A stretch of DNA of 64,000 bases, from NCBI GenBank assembly GCA_029204225.1, contig CM055095.1:22324006-22388005 (forward strand), read 5' to 3'. The notes under the pieces were generated by a model, which worked only from the letters and a program-made list of their open reading frames with translations, ran no database searches and was not told the origin of the DNA. Source of the DNA: Diphasiastrum complanatum. Lineage: Eukaryota > Streptophyta > Lycopodiopsida > Lycopodiales > Lycopodiaceae. The position numbers and the translations under genes were made by a program. Below, piece after piece: positions 27,298 through 39,718 of this stretch (the stretch's first letter is position 1; each line of letters opens with the position of its first letter).

Positions 27298-27833
27298 CTA
27301 TACAATTATCAAAGGACCAGAAGCACACCACGCAGGGAGGCACTCTGTAAAAAGAAACCAAAATTTTGAACTAACAACTACAGCAGATGCATGGCAAACT
27401 GGAAGGACATAGCAGCCGAGGGCGGTGATGAAGATCAGTAAAAAATCAACTGGTTCCATGCAGTCCATAATTTCCACAACAAAGAGAGCCTGTAGACATG
27501 CCAAAAGGTAAGTGAGGTCGTAGGAATGTGTTGTGAGTCGCCTAACAAAACTAAAACCACTGAGAGCGGAGGTAAGGCCACCCAATAGCTGAGCAAGCAA
27601 AAAGTCCTCCCACAAGGGTCTACTGCAATGAAAGAACAGATGCTCGGTTGTTGTCTCTTCATGCAACTAGAAAACTGGGCATAAATGGTCGGAAAGAAAG
27701 GGCCATTGGCTCTAAGGGGCAGAGAATTGGAGATGACATGGAAAGCAAGATAATGGAGCTTACCAACAAGAATAGATCGGATGGTGGCAAATCCCCCCCA
27801 CCACATGCCGAAGGAGAGTCCAACCGGGCTCAA
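27298..27833 (-). pseudogene. LINE reverse-transcriptase zinc-binding domain remnant
   Basis: The minus strand reads KLHYLAFHVISNSLPLRANG, then CPVF, a stop, LHEETTTEHLFFHCSRPLWED. This is the zf-RVT pattern C-P-x-C...E-T...H-L-F-x-x-C...W found at the C terminus of plant LINE (L1-type) ORF2 proteins. The second Cys has become Phe and a stop follows, so it is dead. About 180 codons can be followed in two frames. No endonuclease or RT core is present. Confidence 0.7.
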
Positions 27834-28136
27834 TAGGAATTGTAAAAGGTGAGGAGGAGGGTGTCGGAGAATAGAATGAGGATGACGGGCCAGGTCGATT
27901 CCCTTGGTCCATGCGCTATGTGTATCGAATTAGATCAGTGTGGTGAGTCAGAAGAATCGACTGATCCTACTTGATTCTAACTATGTGGCTTACATCTGAG
28001 GGATTTTACACTACACGCAATTGTAATGTGGACAATTGGCATGACTATCCAGGACTCAGGTAATCATTCAAACAATGTCTATATTGTATACATAGGAGAT
28101 TGTTTACAATTACATACAACTATTTTTTGACATTTA
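27834..28136. other. No feature seen
   Basis: A short gap between the LINE remnant and copia F. Confidence 0.4.
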
Positions 28137-29013
28137 GAAGGCTCTACACATGATAAAGATGAATGCTACCAATGAGCTTCTCAAGGAAGTTGGTAAGTGC
28201 ACATCATCTTTGGAAGCTTGGGATTCATTGAAGAAGCTTTATGAATCCAAGTCTACTTCTAGAGTGTTGACTCTAAGAAGGCAAATCTTTTCTTGTTTGC
28301 AAAAGAATGAAGAAAGTCCAAGTACTTTTGTTTTGAGGATGAAAGCATTGAATGATGAGTTGGCTTGCATTGATGAAAGCATTAAGGAGAGCTTATTCAA
28401 GTGATTCTTAATGGCTTGTTGAATGCTCATGCTAACATTGTTCAAAATATTGCTATTCAAAAGACTTTGCCAAGTTTGATGGATCTTCAAGATATCTTGA
28501 TCAATGAGGAATATAGGCTTCAAGCAAGAAGTGGATCTACATCGACACTTCAAGAGGATGCTATGCTCACAAAGGATAATTTCAAAGTCAAAACCAAAAG
28601 TAAGTGGTCTAAAGGGCAAGATCAAGTGGATGCTTCTTCAAGTGGCAAAAAGAAGGATAGATCAAAGCTCAAGTGCTTCTATTGTGGCATCAAAGGACAC
28701 TTTGCAAGTGAGTGCCACAAGAAGAAGAGAGATCAAGGAGACAAGCAAGGTAATCTTACTCTTGATGAGGATGGTTTGGATGTTCAAGATGCCAATGATG
28801 ATGCTTTTGTGATGTCTTCATGTATGCTTGCTAATGATGGAGATCTAGATCCTTGGTGGATTGATAGTGGAGCAAGTTCACACATGACCTTTCACAAATA
28901 GTACTTCATTTATTTGTTGGCATATGGAGATGACAAGAGGGTGATCTACACGGCCAATGATGGTGAGTGTGCAATCAAAGGGATTGGCACAATTCCTATT
29001 TCTCTCTCTACAA
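28137..29013 (+). pseudogene. Ty1/copia F: gag, zinc knuckle and protease start
   Basis: Gag begins mid-domain (IKMNATNELLKEVGKCTSS). One frameshift near 28402 divides Gag before VILNGL. The CCHC knuckle CFYCGIKGHFASEC is intact, followed by the protease site WWIDSGASSHMT; a stop comes soon after. The Gag closely resembles that of copia G on the minus strand at 58929-59438, so the two are one family. No LTR or primer-binding site was found upstream, so the 5' end is lost. Confidence 0.9.
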
Positions 29014-30040
29014 ATAAGAATGTTCATTTGGAGGATGTCTTGTTTATTCCATCTATTACCAAGAATTTGCTTAGTGTGAGTCAAATGCTAAGTAAAGGCC
29101 TCAAGCTGGAGTTTGATGGAGATGCTTGTATGATCAAAAGGAAGGATGTCTTGATTGGAAAAGGTAAAAGACAAGGGAAGTTGTTCAAACTAGATGCTTG
29201 TGTTATTGCTAACCAAGTTGGATGTGTTGCAAGGGAGCAAATACCTATTCAAGAGGTTTGACATAAAAGGATGGGACACCTCAACTTCAAGTCATTGGAG
29301 GTAATGGCTAGGAAGAAGATTGTTATAGATCTTCCAAGTTCCTTAAGTGGCATCAAACATGTTTATGAGTCTTGTGCTTTGTCTAAGTCACATAGACTAC
29401 CTTACACTAGATCTATATCTAGATCTACAAAGCCTTTTCAACTTGTACATTTGGATATTCATGGATTTACTACAATTTAGCAATAGTGGAGCTAAGATGT
29501 ATGTAACACTCAGTGATGATTTTAGTAGATTTTGTTGGATCTATATACTAAAGAGCAAGGATGAAGTGTATGATGCCTTTATCAAGTTCAAGAATGCAAG
29601 GGAGAACCAATTTTCCACAAAGATCAAGTGCCTAAGGAGTGACAATGGTGGTGAGTAAATATCTACCAAGTTCAAGGCCTTTTGTGATGAGCATGGGACC
29701 AAGAGGGAGTATAAAACATCAAGGACCCCACAACAAAATGGTGTGGCTGAAAGGAAGAATAGGACTTTATGTGAAAGTGCTAAAGCTATGAGGTTAAGTG
29801 ATAATCTTGACAAACCATTTTGGGATCAAGCTCTGTTGTGTGCCAATTTTTTGTGCAATAGGTGGTCGAGTGCTATTTTGGATGGAAGGACACCTTTTGA
29901 GATGCTATTCAAGAGGAGGATGGGTGTCAACTTTCTAAGAACCTTTGGATGCACATGCTATGTTAACATTACTCTTGATGATAGGACCAAAGAAGATCCA
30001 TCTGCAAGAAGAGGTATTTTTGTTGGATTTTATGTGTAGA
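29014..30040 (+). pseudogene. Ty1/copia F: protease end and integrase
   Basis: It continues with VLFIPSITKNLLSVSQML (protease C-terminal part) and HKRMGHLNFKSL (GAG-pre-integrase). The zinc-binding Cys pair is degenerate (CALSKSH). The integrase core follows: MYVTLSDDFSRFCWIY, LRSDNGGE, then a stop, and QQNGVAERKNRTL, which holds the catalytic Asp and Glu region. FGCTCYVNI and RGIFVGF close the integrase hinge. The element stops at about 30040 without reverse transcriptase. Confidence 0.9.
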
Positions 30041-30590
30041 ATGATCTATAATTGCTATTTTTGGATCCACACACGTGAAATTCAGTAGCTTGCTGGTTTT
30101 GTATGGATAGCAACAGTACTTTATCATTTCATTCAAGTTTGATCAAGTTCTATTAGTGTTTGCATCTCATTTTGTGTGTAGATGCTGATTTTTCTACATT
30201 GGTGAGATTGGTAGTGTATTTCTCTTTCTAAGCAAAGATCTTTCAAGTGGATTGGATCTTGATGATCCAAAAACTTTCACATTTTTTTTATTTTATATTT
30301 ATTGACTGGAAACTCAAATAGGCATAAAACGAATCGAATATATTGCAAATGGGTGTGTCCAAAAGAAGTTTGTGAGTTGGATCTTCATATGAAGAGACAC
30401 GAGATGTAATTTGTAGAGGCAAAATGCCTCAAAGAAATAAAGACATGAAACATAGACTTTGATGACATGAAACAACCAATGACCATTATTCTTTTTGGAT
30501 ATTATATGAATTTATTGCTCTAATGATTTGAGTATTACTACTTGTAGAACTAAGAACCTATTATGAGACATGTCTGATGGTATAAAAACT
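30041..30590. other. No recognisable gene
   Basis: AT-rich sequence between the copia F break and the tandem repeats. Confidence 0.4.
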
Positions 30591-30851
30591 GACCTTTCTT
30601 TGAAGGTATGTGCAGATACTCACGAAAGTGCCTGAAGAACAAGAACAAGAATAAGAAGCCTTCTAGGCTTAAGGACTGACCTTTCTTTGAAGGTATGTGC
30701 AAATACTCACAAAAGTGCCTGAAGAACAAGAACAAGAATAAGAAGCCTTCTAGGCTTAAGGATTTACCTTTCTTTGAAGGTATGTGTAGGTACTTATGGA
30801 AGTGCCTAAAGGACAAGAATAGGAACAAGAAGCTTTCTAAGCTTAAGGCTA
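30591..30851 (+). repeat. 87-bp tandem repeat, three units
   Basis: Units begin at 30591, 30678 and 30765, each with ACCTTTCTTTGAAGGTATGT, then a run of AAGAACAAGAAC and CTTCTAGGCTTAAGG. Units 1 and 2 are nearly identical; unit 3 is more diverged. The length is a multiple of three, so all six frames look artificially repetitive. Confidence 0.92.
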
Positions 30852-30865
30852 TTCACAAAGAAGGC

Positions 30866-30960
30866 TTATGACAAGTCTATAATGAAGGCTCGGAGGAGTC
30901 TAGAAAGAAGGCTTATTTCTAAGTCTATAATGAAGGCTCAGAGGAGTCTATAAAAAGATC
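30866..30960 (+). repeat. 46-bp tandem repeat, two units
   Basis: AAGTCTATAATGAAGGCTC, then GAGGAGTCTA, is present twice. Confidence 0.85.
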
Positions 30961-30992
30961 GAGACTAGGCCAAGGGACTGGTCACCCTATTG

Positions 30993-31115
30993 ACCTTATC
31001 CACCATCACTGAGGATGGGCAACCTCTAGAAAAAAGCTGCCAATGAATAAATGATTATCCACCATGATTGAGGATGGGCAACCTCTAGAAAAAGTGCCAA
31101 TGAATTAATGATTAT
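30993..31115 (+). repeat. About 60-bp tandem repeat, two units
   Basis: TTATCCACCAT, then GAGGATGGGCAACCTCTAG and GCCAATGAAT, is present twice. Confidence 0.85.
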
Positions 31116-32164
31116 TATGCCAAATAAGATGGGCATATACTTTGGCTTCTTCCCTAGTAAGATTGCACTTGGGTGAATTCCCAAGTTGTGACAATGAAAA
31201 TCCATATGTTAACAGCCTTTAGTCCAATTGGAGTCTTCCCCACACCTCATGCACTTGTACTTGACACCTCATTCACTTTGGAATGCTTCTCCACTCTCTA
31301 TATAAGTGGAAATGTGCCCCCCTACCAAGGGGATTCCATCATTTTGTTTGTATTTGTGTATAGGTGCTTTGGAGAAGAAGTTTGAAGCTTTGGCCTCTCT
31401 CCCTTCTCTTTCACTATCTATCTACATCATCTCTCTTGTGCTACATCTCCATTTTTGGAGTATCTGCACTATAATCTAAATTTAGCCATTCCTCTAACTT
31501 GACCCACTACTTCCAAAAATCCAGCAACTAATTAATTATGAAACAAAGTTCTATTTCCCCCAAACTCGGCCTTCCATAGATCAAAGAACTGTTCATAATG
31601 ATCTTATGACCTTGATACAAGATTTCCACTACCAAACACCCCAAAACTGGATGCATGCATGCATTATGTCCTTCGGAACTTTTGCATGTGTGCATTACTC
31701 TGATGTTTGCCTTTGCATGTAACTGTAGTATGTTCTTTTCCAATTGCATGCCAAGTTTCTGGAGTTCTTCATCATTGCATGTCGAAAGAATTAGAGTTTA
31801 TGAGAAAAATCCTATGCTTTTGATAACTAGATTTGGAAACAAGTCCATTGAAAGGAACCAAGTTCATGTTCCTCTTTTTATAGTCCTTTTTGGGAATCAA
31901 TATATATGTAATTGGCAAAGGCCAATTGGATTTGCATAATAAAGGCATTTCCTTAGGGGGGGGGGGGGGGGGGGTCCCCATCTTGACCCCTCAGTGCTTT
32001 TCCTAGATGTGAATGAATTTTTGTGATTCATTATTTTCGAGTTTCATTTTCAAGTCTAATTTGATTTCATTTAAGTTGATTCAAGACGTATTCTATCTAA
32101 AAGTAAAGTCACTAAGTTCAAGATTCTAAAGATTGTAGGTAACCCTCCCTTGAGATTCACACTT
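31116..32164 (+). mobile_element. Probable 5' LTR of a degenerate element
   Basis: The right end is supported by the primer-binding site at 32165. A TATA-like TCTATATAAG at 31297-31306 followed by a CT-rich leader fits an LTR promoter. The left edge is unknown and may include the tandem repeats at 30.6-31.1 kb. A poly(G) run lies at about 31957-31974. Confidence 0.4.
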
Positions 32165-32176
32165 TGGTATGAGAGC
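32165..32176 (+). other. Primer-binding site, tRNA-Met type
   Basis: TGGTATGAGAGC, one mismatch from TGGTATCAGAGC. Confidence 0.6.
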
Positions 32177-33053
32177 TAAGGTCTTACATTTTTTGAATTT
32201 TATGTGAGGGTTTTCTTTTTAGATGCCAGCCCATCAAACTCTACATCTTTACTTTCGAACTGACTTCCCATCTACTCTTATCTCTTTTTCTTTTCTTACA
32301 AGACTTTTTCAATTCAAAAGAAAAACCATCTACAACTAGGTGATCCTATAGAGTTGATCTTTGAATTTTCTTTTGTTTCCAACCCAATGCCATAAGAACT
32401 GTAGTTTCCATTTTTTCTTTTTGGATAGTGGCACTATTCTGAATTCCAAGTTTTTCCATACTATTGGCTTTGAAATCTGTGTCAGGAAGGATCTTTTGCT
32501 CCAACAAAGATAACCAACTCTTCATGAAGTGCTCCAAGCTTTTCCCCATCGCTATCGACATCTCCATCGACATCACCTAGATCACCTATTCAAGCTTTTT
32601 GCCACGTATACATATGAGGATGTTTATTGGTTTTAGTGTGCAGTTAAGATTGTGTACATAGGACGACTATGCAACCTATGTTTGACGTCTGTCCACTATC
32701 AACTTGCATCACCACCTACTACATTTTGTCTTCCTTATTTTCCTTTTAACACTATTTATATATCATTTTTACTTTTAGCTCATAGTAATTTTGTGTTTGT
32801 TCATTTTTTTGCTTGCTTGCGCAAACCAATTGCTGTTGCAATCACTGTTGAGGTCTTGCTTGTGCTCTCGATTATGTTCACTAATGATCATAATGCAAGT
32901 TCTGATACATTGTTATTTACTATAAGGTAAGTTTGTTATTGCTTTTGCTTCTTGACAATGTGTGTATTTATTTAGTTGTGATTTTTGATGTTTTGTGTTG
33001 TTTTGTGAATTTGTGTTTCAAGAAACAATGGCATCTTCCATCGATGTCGAGCA

Positions 33054-33880
33054 ACATTGGTGAATTGGAAAATGCGCAGCCCAATCAACATAGAATCAAT
33101 CAGAAGCATGGCTGAGGTGTGCAGACTAGGAGGTTTACTTAAAGTAAACTCAACTTTTGTTCTCTCAGAATTAAACAACAAGTTTGTTGCTAAATTCCAT
33201 CAAGTGACTGAGGACGATATCAAAGTATGAGTTAGAAATGTAGAATTGCTAATAACAAAAGAATTTTATGCCAATGCCTTATGCTTGCCAAAGGATGGGA
33301 CAACTCCATCAATACCCAAAGAGGACATGGATGAAATGACTCTTTTCAAAGGGAGCTTTCTCACAATGACCAAGGGCTATAAAATTTTCATGATCATTGA
33401 TCTAGCATTTCGTAATCTATGTCATTTTGTCAACGAAGTTGTGTTCTTCACATATTCGGATGCTACCATAGCTATCACCAACATTGAATATTTGGTTCAT
33501 GTTCTTGAAGGCAAATCAGTCAAGCCTTCCACAAGTTAGTTAAACACGGAAAATTTCCTACATTGGGAGCTTAGATTGGCCATGTGTGCCATCATTTTAA
33601 TCTGTTGAATGGCAAAGAGCTGGCCTTGATGCAAGGAAGAAGAAACATAGTGCCTCCAATTGTTTAGGAGGAAGATATGGTAATCGTCATTGAAGAAGAC
33701 ACACCAACGAAACTCAACACTGATCCGACAATGATAGTGCCCTAGTCGACAAAGGACACGCTTGTTGAAACGATTGTTGATATTCATGTCGACTACATTG
33801 ATGGAGCCAATAACCAATAAGCAGTAGACTCCTATAGTTGAGAAACCTAAGGATGTAGACACGATGTAATTGACTCTCAA
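33054..33880 (+). pseudogene. Degenerate coding segment of unknown element protein
   Basis: A coherent frame with a few stops reads MAEVCRLGGLLKVNSTFVL, NNKFVAKFHQVTEDDIKV, a stop, then ELLITKEFYANALCL, IAITNIEYLVHVLEG and FNLLNGKELALMQGRRN. The K/R-E-F-Y-A-N block loosely recalls the putative plant transposon protein domain found in plant retroelement debris. It lies downstream of the primer-binding site at 32165 and could be the internal region of that element. No catalytic motif was seen. The gap 32177-33053 has no recognisable coding. Confidence 0.35.
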
Positions 33881-35390
33881 GCCTCTGATGAGAAAAAAGC
33901 TTATGATATGGATTTAGATGAAGAAAAAGAGTATGTATTTTATGTTGATAAATTTTCTTCCATGAAAAATGTTGGACAATAATTTATGGCATTTTTTCAA
34001 CAGAGGGACCTCTATCTCCAAGAACAAATGAATAGAGGCTTTTTTGCTTATATGAGATAGGCTTGACACTTAGCAAAGAAGATCTTTAAGTTGGGAAATA
34101 CTCCAAGGAAAATTTCGTATAACTCCCTTTGGAAGTTGTGAATTGTATATAGGTTGTACATTACTTTATGTTTTAAAATAATACCTATAAATGAAAGAAA
34201 TCATTTTTTATGACTATTACGAAAGAAAAAAAGTTTTCTGGTGTCAACCACAACTAGTTCCATTTATTCCAACTAACAGAAGTGTCGAATTTTACTATGT
34301 TCAAGTAACAAAATTTGTAGATTATTGATGTTTCATACCCAGATCTATGGAATCTATATGTCGACTGGGAATCCAACCATGCAACGCACTACGAGAATAC
34401 AACCTGTAACATCAAAGTGAGGAACTACATAAAGAAGATCATCGATTTATCACCTGTTCTTTGGAGGAAATTGGCAACGTCATCACCAAAGTACTAGATG
34501 CAATCCATAGTTTTTACTTGTAGGGATCTTTTAACAGACTTGATGCTAAGTTGTTGAGCTCTACTGAAAGACATCATACCATGAAAGAAGAAGGATGAGA
34601 AATATTTGGATTCCACAGCCTAGGCAATTTATGATGGAACGTATTTGCTTGTTAAACTTGAAGAATATGGATACAGAGTAATTGGGCAATATTATGAAGC
34701 TCAAGGACTCAAGAAAGCTCGACAAATAGAGCTGGATGCTCTATTACCAAATATATAACACAACGAACAATGGCCTATACTCACCTGCGCATTGATTCGC
34801 TATCGACTGTCGACTTTCATACTCGGGTTATCAGTTCGACGCGCGCCTCCTACACTGCCTCACTGTTGATCTGTACACATGTGCGCTAATCCGATACTAG
34901 GACATCACGCCCGCACCAAACAAACTGCTCGTCTTCATCCTGGCCCGCATCAATTGTTCCTCTTGGTCTCCGATTTCGTGTCGCCATTAGTCCAAAATAT
35001 CTCTATGGAGGTTGAGTATGAATGAGAACAAAGAGAATGAGAGGTATACCTAAGAATGACAAGAAGTTCCTAAACTACAAGGATTAGTTAACTACAGTAT
35101 ATAACTATTTACGTCAAATCAACCTCGAGTGTACAAATACGGGCAGCAAAAGAGTATTCGGGCAGTAATTGTGGTCCAATCACAATTGTTTGTACTGCCC
35201 GGCGGGATTTTTGAAAATCACCAAAATTTGACCGGGAAAGGGAAAAGTAATTTCCGTCCATCAACCACTGTTATAGTTCGTCACAGATGGACACCATTGA
35301 TTGGGCCACTTAAGCGTTGAAAGCGTGCGAATTAAAAAAAAACATCTTGACAAAGGGCCCATTTTGAGTTCTAATATCCCCTAATGTCCG
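33881..35390. other. No recognisable gene
   Basis: Degenerate sequence with short scattered frames. It may be decayed element interior and an LTR, but no boundary could be supported. Confidence 0.35.
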
Positions 35391-36948
35391 ACGTCAGTTA
35401 TTGAACATACCATACCTTTAGTACCTGATGCAGTTCCAAAGGTTACAAAGTTCTATCGTTGTAATCCTAATGTTGCGGATCTGATAAAGAAATAACTTCA
35501 GAGACTGCTTGACGTCAATTTCATTTATGAGATCGAGCATACCGAATGGATCTCACCGATTGTCATTGTTCCTGAGAAGAATGAGAAATTGAGAATCTGT
35601 TTGAATCTCAAGGCGTTGAACAAAGTGATGCGGAAGGATAACTTTCCGTTACCTTTTACTAAATGCATTTTGGATCGCCTTGCTAGAGCGGAAGCTTATA
35701 GTTTCCTGGATGGATTTAGTGGATACAACCAGGTTAAGATTGCACCTGCAGATCACCACAAAATCGCTTTTGCAACAAAATGGGAAACCTATGCTTACAA
35801 AGTAATGCCATTTGGACTCTGTAATGCACCAAGTTCGTTCCAAAGAGTAATGCAATCTGCTTTTAAAGATTATCTACAAAAATTCCTTGAAATTTACTTG
35901 GATGACTTGGGAGTCCATATAGTACAGATGCAGACCACCTAGATCGATTGGAGAAAGTATTTGATAGATGCCGCAAATATCAGATTTATCTAAATCCAGA
36001 AAAATGCCAGATATGGGTTTCCTACAGAGTTGTGCTTGGACATGTGATATCGAGAAGTGGTATTGCCACAGATTATTCTAAGATCAAGGTTATTGTGGAA
36101 TTGCCACCGCCAACAACGATTCGTGGAGTTTATGTGTTTATGGGTCATGCAAACTACTATCGAATTTTTATTATCTTCTTTGCGGATTTAGCATGATCTA
36201 TATACAAACTGACTATTGTTCCTATTTGGACAGTAGAGGCGTTAGAAGCCTTTGAAAAATTAAAAAAAGCATTAACTTCAGCACCAATACTGCATTCGCC
36301 AGATTGGACAATTGAATTTCATGTTCACACGGATGCCTCGAAATATGCCATTGGATCAGTTTTGACGCAGCCAGGTGATTATAAGAAAGATTATGCTATA
36401 CGATTTGCAAGCAGATAGCTTATAGGTTCGGAGAAGAATTATTCAACAACAGAACGTGAAGCGTTAGCCATGATTTTTTTCTGTTCGGAAATTTCGTCTC
36501 TGTCTCAAGGAAACACACTTTGCATTTTATACGGATCACCAACCATTACTTTACTTGGTAAACAAGACATGCAATACTGGACGTATTGCAAGATGGTTAT
36601 TGTTATTGATTGAATTTGACTTTCGAATTGTGGTTCGAAAGGGGAAGCAACATTATCTAGCCGATCATTTTGTGAATCGAATCCACACCAGTTAATATTG
36701 AAGTGGATGATGAATTACTAGATGCTGCATTGTTCTATGTAGAAGCAGTACCTGAATGGGCAGCGGATATTGTTGAGTGCCTGATGTTAGGACAACCGAA
36801 TGACTCTTTGACAAAAGTACAAAAGAGACAATTGATTCATAAGGCTCAACCTTATCAATTGATTGCAGGACAATTGTATAGTTGTGGATTAGACACTATT
36901 CTACGAAGATGTGTTTTACCACATGAAGTACCAATACTCATGTTTTGA
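35391..36948 (+). pseudogene. Ty3/gypsy element 1: reverse transcriptase, RNase H, start of integrase region
   Basis: The RT begins VIEHTIPLVPDAVPKVTKFY and continues WISPIVIVPEKNEKLRICLN, SFLDGFSGYNQVKIA and KVMPFGLCNAPSSFQRVM. The catalytic box is YLDD (IYLDDLGVH). RNase H is seen as FHVHTDASKYAIGSVL and NYSTTEREALAMI. It ends in LRRCVLPHEVPI, the pre-integrase region. Stops and frameshifts at about 35940, 36195 and 36415 show it is dead. It is cut at about 36948, where the Gag of a different gypsy begins. Gag, protease and integrase are missing. Confidence 0.88.
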
Positions 36949-37735
36949 CATGATGGCATGGGCGGCGACACAACGCTGGTGGCGTAAAATTGAGAAGGAT
37001 AATTTGGTGCATGCAACTTGGGATCAGTTCAAGCGGATGTTCGCTAAAAATTGGGTGCCATTAGATGAAAAGAATCAGGCGATGCAAGCCTGGTCAAGCC
37101 TCAAACAAGGCAATGCATCCGTACAAGAATATGTGGACAAGTACAAAGAAGCACTGATGTGGATACCTAAGGAGGTGCCAATGTTTTTGCAAGTATTCCA
37201 GTTTGTGGAGGGCTTGCGTGAGAGCCTTAGTCCTTTCATGAGAAAGGAGCAGGCTCCAAGCCTCCATAGGGCAATACAGATGGCCCTATACTATGCGTAT
37301 GGAAAAAAGGCCAAGGATTCTGGAGGGATACAGCCTTGGGGGAAAAGAAAGTTTAAAAAATGGAAGAATCAATCCTCGCAAGAGCAAATTTAGAGTGCGA
37401 AAAATAGTAAAGGTGCGGGCGCCTCAAAAGGCAAAGGGCGGTATGGGACGTCCAATGCCCAAGGGGGCCAGCACTTTTCTACGCTATCATTGCAGGACCT
37501 GGAGCGAACAAAGAAAGAGAGCCTTTGCTTTGGTTGTCTAGGGCGGCATAGGTGGAAGGAGTGTCCTCGCAATCCCTCATGGACCACCTACAATTTGCAA
37601 GTTGAGGAGGCAGATCCTATGAAAATTGAGGAATTGAGACAAGAAAAACCTCCTGATGTTCCACGGTTGATGAACGTGTCGGTGATTCAAAAGGTGTACT
37701 CGGTTTCTTTGCCACAGTTGTCAAGAGTGGCATAA
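36949..37735 (+). pseudogene. Ty3/gypsy element 2: gag with zinc knuckle
   Basis: A retrotransposon Gag pattern reads AATQRWWRKIEKDN, ATWDQFKRMFAKNWV and SVQEYVDKYKEAL, then FQFVEGLRESLSPFM. After an in-frame stop at 37391 the frame continues to a CCHC knuckle, CFGCLGRHRWKEC. The N-terminal edge is the junction with element 1, so the 5' LTR is absent. Spacing and order (gag, then protease) fit chromovirus elements. Confidence 0.85.
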
Positions 37736-37762
37736 CACGAGTATCAGTTTCCTTGCACTTCT

Positions 37763-38092
37763 TTGATTGTTATGCATGGACAGCTATGTGGTAGAGATGT
37801 TTTGATTCTATTTGACATTGGATCCTCACATAACGTCATTAACTTCGCTTTGTTTAAACAGTTGAGAGTGAGCACACAACCATCCCTGTACCAGTACACA
37901 GTCGAAATGGCTGATGGAAAGGGTGCGAAAGTGTGGGATGCCAGGGTTGTGGGTATGCCTCTAACCATTCAGAGCTATACTGAGGAGTTAGATTTTGAGA
38001 TTACCCGTTTGGATCGCTTTGATGTGGTGCTTGGAATTTGTTGGCATGTGGCTAAGAAACCCCTACATCGCTTGGGATACTCATGTGTATGA
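37763..38092 (+). pseudogene. Ty3/gypsy element 2: protease
   Basis: The retropepsin core reads LCGRDVLILFDIGSSHNVIN, so the usual D-T/S-G is D-I-G here. FDVVLGICWHV corresponds to the second conserved block. A frameshift near 38050 divides it from the RT frame. Confidence 0.8.
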
Positions 38093-39718
38093 GTTCCAGC
38101 ATGATGGTAGGATTCACTCCCTGCGTGGAGAGCCTGATATGCCTCCAGGACCTTTGATCACAGCAACGCAGTTGCGTAAGGTTCAATGTAAGTGCATGTA
38201 TGTTTGTTTCTTAAATGAGATGTCTGTTTATGCTAGTGAGTCTGATGTATGTCAAGAACAAACTAATCTTACTAAGAATCTAAATCGCCAAATTAGGGAG
38301 GAGTTTCTAGATGTGTTCACGAATGAACTTCCATCTATTTTACCCCCTAAGAGAAATGTGGAGCATAGAATCGAGTTAATTTCTAGATCATCTCCTGTTA
38401 ATAGACCACCTTATAGAATGAGTCTGAAAGAGGAGGAAGAGGTTAGAAGCATGATTGAGGACTATCTTGCCAAGGGGCAAGTAAGGCATAGCTTCTCCCC
38501 CTTTGCCTCTCTGATCATTCTGGTAAAAAAGAAGGATGGGCCTTGGAGAATGTGTGTGAACTATTGAGGCTTGAACATGATTACTATTAAGCATCGATAT
38601 CCTATGCCACATATAGATGATCTTTTGGATGCCCTTTATGGTGCTACAATGTTTAGCAAAATTGACCTAAAGAGTGGTTACCACCAGGTGAGAGTTTGAG
38701 AAGAGGATGTGCACAAAACTGCCTTCCGGACTCGTTTTGGACACTATGAATTTTTAGTTATGCCCTTTGGATTGACTAACGCCCCTACAACATTTATGAT
38801 GTTAATCAATGATGTGCTTAGACCGTTTATGGGCAAGTTTGTGGTTAATTTTGTTGATGACATACTTGTTTACAATTGTGGTGATGCTATGCATGTTAAT
38901 CACCTAAGAACTGTGTTATCAACCTTGAGAGAAAATACATTGTTCGCCATTGATAAAAAAAAGTGATTACTTAAAAAAGAAATAACATATTTGGGTTTTA
39001 TAGTGTCAACATATGGAATAAAATCGGATCCGTAGAAAGTTGTTGTTCTTCTTGCCTGGCCTGTTCCTATAGACTTGACGGCACTAAGAAGCTTTCTAGA
39101 GTTGGCTGTGTTTTATTGTAAAGGTGTGAAGAGTTATTCACATGTAGCAACACCATTGACCGATATGTTACAGAAAAATAATGGAAAGAGTGGACGGAAG
39201 TTCAGCAGCGAAGTTTCGATGCTTTGAAACAAACTGTGGCTGACTTTGTCACTTTAAAAATTGTTGACTCTCAGAAATCATTTGTCATAGAAACGGATGC
39301 AAGTGACATCGCCGTTGGGGCAGTTCTAATGCAAGAGGGTAGGCTTGTGGCCTTTGAGAGCAAGAAGCTCAACCCCGCATAGAAGAATTATTCAACTCAT
39401 GAGAAAGAGTTGTTTGCCATTATCCATGCTTTGAAGGCATGGAGGCATTATTTGTATGGTGCAGAATTCTATGTGTACACCAACCATAACACTTTGAGAT
39501 ATTTCTGCAACCAGCCGGACCTAAGAGGGCGGCAAGCCAGGTGGACTGAGTTGATGCAGGAATTTCACATGGAGATTCGGTACAAGAAGGGTGCCAAAAA
39601 TCGTGTGGCTAATGCATTATCTCGGATATTGTATCAGATGTCTTTTCTGGTCATAGAAAATGACCTGCTGAGATTAGACAGGCTCAGGAAGAGGATCCTC
39701 ATTGTCAAGGAATTGTGA
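38093..39718 (+). pseudogene. Ty3/gypsy element 2: reverse transcriptase and RNase H
   Basis: RT blocks in order: [69 protein letters not shown] and NFVDDILVY (catalytic F-V-D-D). The RNase H and tether follow as FVIETDASDIAVGAVLMQEG, NYSTHEKELFAIIHALKAWR and VANALSR. Stops near 38565, 38698 and 38964 and a gap around 39180 break the frame. The layout is typical of plant chromoviruses. Confidence 0.92.

Noticed and set aside
30550-30828. 92-codon minus-strand frame with 29-residue repeats
   Set aside because: The 87-bp tandem repeat is a multiple of three, so an open repetitive frame arises without coding.
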